This document shows positions 62,486 through 64,000 of a stretch of 64,000 bases of DNA, in pieces (position 1 is the first letter of the stretch; every line of letters starts with the position of its first letter). Made by a program: the position numbers and the translations under genes. The stretch spans positions 22,260,781 to 22,324,780 of the forward strand of contig NC_079977.1 of assembly GCF_029852145.1 (NCBI RefSeq), in the 5' to 3' direction. Under the pieces are notes generated by a model. That model searched no databases and was not told the DNA's origin. It saw only the letters and a list, made by a program, of their open reading frames with translations. The stretch is from Microplitis mediator (lineage: Eukaryota > Arthropoda > Insecta > Hymenoptera > Braconidae).

Positions 62486-64000
62486 GATTTTTTTATTTTT
62501 TTACCATACGTCAAATAGATGACATAGTTGTGCTTGAAGGAAATATAAACTAAAAATACAATTGATTTTTTTTTTATTCACTTTATAAATCAACAATAAA
62601 TTTTTTTAACGATTTTAACCCTTATCCAAACCTGGTCCATTCATTGGGACTTTGAGCTGATCTTAAACTACGATAGCAGTGTCATTGTAACTCTTTATAC
62701 CCGAGATCTCGGATTAAATAAATAATAGACCGACTCAGAGCTCCGATAAATTTTATATTTTAAATTTACAAATAAATAAACAATTTTTTTTTTTCCAACA
62801 CAGCTCGAGTCATTCAGAATTTAAACTCTCGAAATGCGTTTAAATGAAAACTAAAAAAAAACCGTGAGCCAGATGGCAAGTGGCCGGGATTTAAAAAAAA
62901 ATTGGGGATGAGGATGAGTTGAATTTAAAGGCAGGTAGAGGTTAAAGTAAAAATTATAGTTCAGATAGAATGTGAATTAACGTATAATGCAGGATGAGGA
63001 GCTAGGGCATCTTAAATTCTCATGTATCCGAAAGGAAACCTAGAGATACGGGTGAGATAAAGCATGAGAGTCTACAGGATATTGAGTTTCTTTAAAGGGT
63101 GATCGTCTGGTGTGTAAACACGGATGGTAATGGACCCCGTTTTTGTCAAAGATCTTGGTATTTATTTGTGTTAACTGATAAATTCCTTAAGAAAAGTGAT
63201 ATTTTTATGCTAGAATGCTTTTAAAAATCTAAATTTAGTGCCGACTCCATTCCACAGCCGAACGATTTTATGAAAGAACTCTTGACTTGACATTTCCGAG
63301 TCACAGGAATTTTTTTCACAAAAATCGTTGTGTCACAGCCGTAGATTAGACTCTGACGTATCCAAAACACACCCATGACTTCATTCTAGGGTAATTTGGT
63401 CACGAGTTATCGGTGCCGATCGAAAAACTACGCCCTGGATTTTAACTATCGATAAATCGGTATCTAATTATCGTAGAGAGTTCGTTGAGGGCTCAAATCA
63501 AAGCTTGGGAATTTTTCTTACTATCTGGGACCTCATAAGGTCACAAAAAAAATTTATCAAACTTTTCGAGGCCTGCAAAGTCAAAGTTAAAAATTAAACG
63601 ATTTCCCACAATGATTTTATCCCGAAAATAAAATTCCTGAGAAGCAATTTCCGTTTTTTTAGATTCACTGTACGATGATTTTTCACGTGCATAACTTTAA
63701 ACTCAAGACTCGGTCATCAAGGAGTGTAACTTCCGGTAAGGTATCAGATATCTAGTCACAACAATCTATTCAACATCGATACTCGTGTATAATCTTATGC
63801 GGTCTAAGAAACTTGGAAAGTGCTTTCCAGGGGGTCCGAAGCCCCACGGGAAAATATTAAACCCAATTTCAAACTATCTTGTATCGCATCTTAACTCTGC
63901 CCGAAAATGATTATAAAAAAATAAAAAAATCACAATATTTTTGTTGGGTAAGTGAAAAATATAAATAACGATATACTAGATCAGTGGGAAAGTATGCAGA
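62486..64000. other. Terminal stretch, no gene recognised
   Basis: No credible open frame. TACGATGATTTTTCACG at about 63671 also occurs near 53270, showing shared repeat fragments. The region is beyond the presumed Ten-m promoter and continues out of the window. Confidence 0.5.

Overview
The window is from an insect nuclear genome, most likely a parasitoid wasp (Hymenoptera; a braconid-type genome is my best guess). The reasons are the very AT-rich intergenic DNA, compact multi-exon genes with GT-AG introns, an odorant receptor with the hymenopteran 'PLNESRP' signature, and two conserved arthropod genes, ovo/shavenbaby and a teneurin. The species call is inference. Nothing bacterial or viral was recognised.

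Layout. 1-9.8 kb: a plus-strand odorant-receptor gene (recognisable exons 3507-9737), broken up by nested small transposons and lacking at least one expected exon. 9.9-14.3 kb: repeat-rich DNA, with ACGGTAAATTTACCGT-type elements at 10.07-11.53 kb and an ATATGATCATAT-type array at 12.65-13.7 kb. 14.38-18.16 kb: ovo/shavenbaby on the minus strand, six coding exons joining in phase to 894 codons, from the conserved MPKIFLIKNRL amino terminus to four C2H2 zinc fingers. 18.2-39.7 kb: no coding gene seen. This stretch has a GC-rich presumed svb promoter, a 1.08-kb inverted repeat around a 2.75-kb spacer, a 190-bp tandem array, two tRNA-like B-box relics, a purine-rich/GC island and a large nested element. 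39.76-58.97 kb: a teneurin, best matched to Ten-m, on the minus strand; ten coding exons join in phase to 3,274 codons. 59-64 kb: presumed Ten-m promoter, then degenerate tandem repeats.

Shavenbaby is a transcription factor that controls epidermal differentiation, and Ten-m is a type II transmembrane adhesion protein. They lie head to tail on the same strand with about 21.6 kb between the Ten-m stop and the svb start. Nothing shows that they work together; the gap is the natural place for svb enhancers.

Most notable points: (1) a TA-flanked transposon inserted four bases into an odorant-receptor exon, and its own terminus (poly-T then CAG) supplies a splice acceptor that keeps the frame; (2) several families of TA-flanked elements appear to be filled with palindromic repeats resembling their own ends; (3) the Ten-m stalk has 27 tandem 9-residue repeats rich in N-glycosylation sequons, next to a furin-like RKRR site; (4) six ~106-bp hairpin repeats, GAGTACCCAC to GTGGGTACTC, sit in and around Ten-m.
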